Below are positions 32,250 through 34,977 of a stretch of DNA of 34,977 nucleotides, piece after piece. The DNA comes from JACDCA01 sp040881785 (GTDB lineage Bacteria > Acidobacteriota > Vicinamibacteria > Vicinamibacterales > 2-12-FULL-66-21), in the NCBI GenBank assembly GCA_040881785.1, contig JBBECO010000076.1, positions 1 through 34,977 of the forward strand. The letters run 5' to 3'. Position 1 is the stretch's first letter. The number at the start of each line of letters is the position of its first letter. The position numbers and the translations under genes were made by a program. The notes under the pieces were generated by a model, which was given only the letters and a program-made list of their open reading frames with translations, was not told where the DNA came from and ran no database searches.

Positions 32250-34016
32250 ATGCATCTGAGCGCACTGGACTGGACGATCGTCATCGTATCCATGGTCGTG
32301 TCATTCGTGCCGGCGCTCTGGCTGATGCGGCGCGCGGGATCGAGCACCGCCGAGTTCTTCACGTCCGGGCGCGCCGCCCCGTGGTGGCTCATCGGCATTT
32401 CGATGGTGGCGACGACCTTCAGCACCGACACCCCGAATCTCGTGACGAACCTCGTCCGGGACGGCGGCGTGGCGGCCAACTGGGTGTGGTGGGCGTTCCT
32501 TCTCACGGGGATGCTGACCGTGTTCTTCTACGCGCGCCTCTGGCGCCGCGCGGGCGTGCTGACCGACCTCGAGTTCTACGAGCTGCGTTACGGCGGGCGC
32601 GCGGCGGCCTGGGTGCGGGGCTTCCGCGCCGTGTACCTCGGCCTGTTCTTCAATCTCGTGATCATGGCTACGGTCAACCTGGCGGCCGTGAAGATCGCCA
32701 ACGTGCTGCTCGGGTGGCCGATGACGCAGACGCTCGTCGTCTGCGCGATTCTGAATGCCGCCTTCGCCGCGACGGCCGGCCTCTGGGGTGTGCTCGTCAC
32801 CGACCTGATTCAGTTCGGGGTCGCGATGGTTGGTTCGGTCGCGGCCGCGTACTTCGCCCTGCAGCAACCGCAGGTCGGCGGCCTCGACGGATTGATCGCG
32901 AAGCTCGATCCGGCGACGCTGCGGCTGCTGCCGGACTTCAACGACTGGAGCATCGCGCTGACGGTCTTCGTCATTCCACTGACGGTGCAGTGGTGGTCCG
33001 TGTGGTATCCGGGAGCCGAGCCCGGCGGGGGCAGCTACATCGCGCAGCGCATGCTCGCCGCGCGCAGCGAGCGCGACGCCACGTGGGGCACGCTGCTGTT
33101 CAACGCGGCGCACTACGCGCTGCGGCCCTGGCCCTGGATTCTCGTCGCCCTCGCGTCGATCCTCGTGTATCCCGAGCTCAGCGACATCCAGGCGGCGCTG
33201 CCGCACGTCGATCCCGCGCTGATCGGCCACGACATGGCCTACCCGGCGATGCTCCGCTTCCTCCCATCCGGCGTGCTGGGCCTGATGGTCGCCGGCTTGC
33301 TCGCGGCCTACGTCTCGACGATCTCGACGCACCTGAACTGGGGTACGTCGTATCTCGTGCACGATCTGTATCGCCGCTTCCTGAAGCCCGGCGCCTCCGA
33401 GCGCCATTACGTGAGCGTCGGCCGTCTCGTCACGGCGCTGCTGATGGTGCTGGCGGCGCTGCTCACGTATGTGCTCGACACCGCGCGCGCGAGCTTCGAA
33501 CTGCTGCTGTCGATCGGGGCCGGCACCGGCCTGCTGTACCTGCTGCGGTGGTTCTGGTGGCGGATCAACGCCTGGAGCGAGATCGCCGCGATGCTCACCT
33601 CGTTCCTGCTCTCGGCGTCGTTCTTCGTGGCGGCGCGCCAGGGCTCGGGCATCTCGTCGCACGTCGCGCTGCTCGCCACCGTGGGCGTGACGACGGCGGT
33701 CTGGATCGCGGTGGCCTACCTCGCGCCGCCGACCGATCGGGAGACGCTCGTGCGGTTCTACCGGCAGGTGCGGCCGGCGGGGGCAGGGTGGACGAGCGTC
33801 CGCCGCGAGGCCGGCGTCGGACCGTCACCCGATAGCCTCGCGCAGTCGCTGCTCGGCTGGGTGCTCGGCTGCGCGTTCGTCTATGCCGCGCTGTTCGGGA
33901 CGGGCAGCTTCCTGTACGGCGCGACCTCGCAGGGCGTCTTCTGGAGCGTGGTGTTCGTGCTCTCCGGCGTGTGGCTGGCGCGGGTGCTGCGGAACCAGAC
34001 GTATCAGGCGGAGTGA
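32250..34016 (+). CDS. Sodium/solute symporter (SSS family)
   Basis: A 588-residue inner-membrane transporter with about 13 to 14 hydrophobic segments. It shows the SSS features: an N-terminal FTSGRAAPWWLIGISMVATTFSTDTPN helix region, WWSVWYPGAEPGGGSYIAQRMLAARSE and LLAAYVSTISTHLNWG, matching the sodium-binding TM8 region of the LeuT-fold family. It starts 10 bp after the kinase with a GGGGAACG ribosome site, so it belongs to the same operon. It should import a sugar for the kinase and nucleotidyltransferase; this is inferred from the neighbours. Confidence 0.9.
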   Translation: MHLSALDWTIVIVSMVVSFVPALWLMRRAGSSTAEFFTSGRAAPWWLIGISMVATTFSTDTPNLVTNLVRDGGVAANWVWWAFLLTGMLTVFFYARLWRRAGVLTDLEFYELRYGGRAAAWVRGFRAVYLGLFFNLVIMATVNLAAVKIANVLLGWPMTQTLVVCAILNAAFAATAGLWGVLVTDLIQFGVAMVGSVAAAYFALQQPQVGGLDGLIAKLDPATLRLLPDFNDWSIALTVFVIPLTVQWWSVWYPGAEPGGGSYIAQRMLAARSERDATWGTLLFNAAHYALRPWPWILVALASILVYPELSDIQAALPHVDPALIGHDMAYPAMLRFLPSGVLGLMVAGLLAAYVSTISTHLNWGTSYLVHDLYRRFLKPGASERHYVSVGRLVTALLMVLAALLTYVLDTARASFELLLSIGAGTGLLYLLRWFWWRINAWSEIAAMLTSFLLSASFFVAARQGSGISSHVALLATVGVTTAVWIAVAYLAPPTDRETLVRFYRQVRPAGAGWTSVRREAGVGPSPDSLAQSLLGWVLGCAFVYAALFGTGSFLYGATSQGVFWSVVFVLSGVWLARVLRNQTYQAE

Positions 34017-34019
34017 TGG

Positions 34020-34601
34020 TCAGCGCGGGCGCTTCGGGATCTCCACCCAGAACCACCCGCGGATCTCTCCCTCCTTGAAGCCCACCGCCTTGTCGGCCGG
34101 GTAGCGCTCGGCGATCTGCGCACGGATGGCCGGACTCAACCGGTCGGCGGGGCCGTGGCACGTCGCGCACATCGGGCGCTCCGCGATGGGGCGCAGGACG
34201 CCGAGCCTGTCACCAAGGTCCACGGCGAAGCCCTCGACGTCGCGCGCCTGCCGTCCAGCGTTGGCGTGGACGAGCGCGGCGGCCCACGGTCGCGGCGCGT
34301 GCCTCGAATTGCGAAGCCGGTCGCTCGTGCGGCCGGCGGCGATGCCTTCCCGTCCCAGGCGCTGCGTGATCAGGATGCTGTCGATGTGGCAGGAGCTCAT
34401 GGCCTTGTCGGCGCCGACGCTGGCGAACGCGTCGTTGAGCTCCCGCAGCACCGAGTCGTGCATCTCGGCAATCATCAGGTCCGCCCGCGCGATCACGGGA
34501 CGCAGGTCGGCCGGCGCGTCCCGGATCGGCCACACCGCGTGCTGCGCCGAGAGGGCCGTGGCCGCCAGTACGAGGGTCAGAAGCAGGCAGCGAACGCGCA
34601 T
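34020..34601 (-). CDS. DUF3365-type monohaem protein, exported
   Basis: A 193-residue exported protein. Residues 1-19 form a signal peptide. The body resembles the DUF3365 (Tll0287-like) haem-sensor domain, with CATCHGP (C145-H149) as the single haem c site, and ends in GWFWVEIPKRPR as in that family. A second CH (C71-H72) is not a full haem motif. Such domains often sit in redox-sensing proteins; here there is no attached output domain. The start at 34601 is chosen for the signal peptide. It converges with the symporter gene and is read from a promoter facing enhancer F. Confidence 0.8.
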   Translation of the reverse strand: MRVRCLLLTLVLAATALSAQHAVWPIRDAPADLRPVIARADLMIAEMHDSVLRELNDAFASVGADKAMSSCHIDSILITQRLGREGIAAGRTSDRLRNSRHAPRPWAAALVHANAGRQARDVEGFAVDLGDRLGVLRPIAERPMCATCHGPADRLSPAIRAQIAERYPADKAVGFKEGEIRGWFWVEIPKRPR

Positions 34602-34643
34602 AGGGGCCTCCGGATGCTCGGACGTACACGCCGTCATGCATTC

Positions 34644-34659
34644 TGCAAGGGGCTGACCG
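34644..34659 (-). promoter_or_regulatory. Predicted sigma-54 promoter of DUF3365 gene
   Basis: The minus strand reads CGGTCAGCCCCTTGCA: GG, ten bases, GC, with a perfect TTGCA half and a partial -24 half. It lies 80 bp from the centre of enhancer F. The start would be near 34633. Confidence 0.5.
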
Positions 34660-34720
34660 CCGCCGGTCAGCAAGCCCGGCGCAGGCCGGTCCCGCCATCG
34701 CGCCACAGCGCTTGATCAAC

Positions 34721-34756
34721 GGGGATTTTTTCGCTCCCATGCGAACAATTTCGCAC
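34721..34756. promoter_or_regulatory. Paired-dyad enhancer F (divergent)
   Basis: GGGGATTTTTTC (34721-34732) and GCGAACAATTTCGCAC (34741-34756) are 20 bp apart. Promoter-like elements lie 80 bp to the left and 61 bp to the right. The second box is a weaker match but has its own GCGAA..TTCGC dyad. Confidence 0.5.
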
Positions 34757-34796
34757 CGGATCGGGTGATCCAACGGCCTGCGTCATCTACGGCGCT

Positions 34797-34812
34797 CGGC
34801 GCGACGCTTGCA
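34797..34812 (+). promoter_or_regulatory. Predicted sigma-54 promoter of the last gene
   Basis: CGGCGCGACGCTTGCA has GG-N10-GC spacing and a perfect TTGCA half. It lies 61 bp from the centre of enhancer F, the same spacing as at 2971. Confidence 0.45.
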
Positions 34813-34957
34813 CATGAGTCGGGTGGTATGCCCTTGCGCCCCACTCTGCGTTGATCGGAGGGAAATTGAGCCGACGGTCGATCCCTCAGGTCACCCCGCG
34901 AATGCGCCATCCGGTTTCCATCTTCATTTTCTGTCGTCGTCAATTGCAGGAGGACTT

Positions 34958-34977
34958 ATGCACCGGAAGGGTAGCTC
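34958..34977 (+). CDS. Start of a gene running out of the window
   Basis: An ATG at 34958 follows a perfect ribosome site, AGGAGG (34948-34953), with four bases between. Only six codons are visible (MHRKGS), so nothing can be said of the product. Upstream it has enhancer F and a sigma-54-type promoter, so it is expected to belong to the same regulon. Confidence 0.55.

Larger units (their letters stand above)
34602..34957. other. 356-base intergenic region with divergent regulatory elements
   Basis: No convincing gene is present; an open minus-strand frame (34716-34943) overlaps the regulatory elements and has no family features. The stretch holds enhancer F, a leftward and a rightward sigma-54-type promoter, and the ribosome site of the gene that starts at 34958. 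The rightward transcript would carry an untranslated leader of about 135 bases. Confidence 0.6.

Noticed and set aside
34716..34943. Small minus-strand gene in the last intergenic region
   Set aside because: It covers enhancer F and the rightward promoter, has no ribosome site of note and no recognisable features.

Overview
The window is high-GC DNA from a gram-negative bacterium: it carries outer-membrane barrels, periplasmic c-type cytochromes and Tat-type leaders. Gene content (a GH109-like Tat-exported oxidoreductase next to a sodium/solute symporter, PEGA proteins, multihaem cytochromes, large acyl-CoA dehydratase activase proteins) would fit Acidobacteriota, perhaps a Vicinamibacteria-like lineage, or a deltaproteobacterium-like group. 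This is inference from gene content; there is no rRNA or marker gene here. I see no tRNA, rRNA, CRISPR array, insertion sequence or phage gene.

Layout. 1-1494: 3' end of an outer-membrane protein gene and a ZIP metal transporter. 1677-3693: a small membrane protein, a membrane-anchored universal stress protein (USP), a small zinc-ribbon protein and a phosphoribosyltransferase. 3803-6617: a cytochrome c/beta-barrel fusion and a pentahaem cytochrome. 6692-7885: a small protein and a PEGA-domain protein. 8101-17694: a minus-strand six-gene operon (phosphoesterase, NhaA-like antiporter, cyclopropane-fatty-acid-synthase-like methyltransferase, FAD reductase, two proteins of the 2-hydroxyacyl-CoA dehydratase/activase superfamily). 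17822-21532: a tandem USP diverging from a catalytically dead, N-terminally truncated P-type ATPase that is coupled to an L,D-transpeptidase. 21650-27532: five overlapping genes for a predicted nitrate-reductase-like electron-transfer complex. 27522-28811: a CoA-transferase. 28872-34016: a sugar module (GH109-like enzyme, nucleotidyltransferase, GHMP kinase, sodium/solute symporter). 34020-34601: a DUF3365-type monohaem protein. The last bases hold the start of another gene.

The main discovery is regulatory. Six intergenic regions (about 1522, 2896, 8022, 17776, 18829 and 34721) each hold a pair of GGGGAWWTTTCCCC-like dyads about two helical turns apart. Each pair is followed, 60-100 bp away, by a match to the sigma-54 -24/-12 promoter (GG-N10-GC, usually with TTGC). 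Nine such promoters point at USPs, the zinc-ribbon protein, the phosphoribosyltransferase, the PEGA protein, the phosphoesterase/NhaA/dehydratase operon, the dead P-type ATPase with the L,D-transpeptidase, the monohaem protein and the truncated last gene. The ensemble looks like a sigma-54 enhancer-controlled stress or low-oxygen regulon, similar in content to the mycobacterial DosR regulon. Its regulator is not in the window. The nitrate-reductase-like, CoA-transferase and sugar modules lack the signal and are probably controlled separately.
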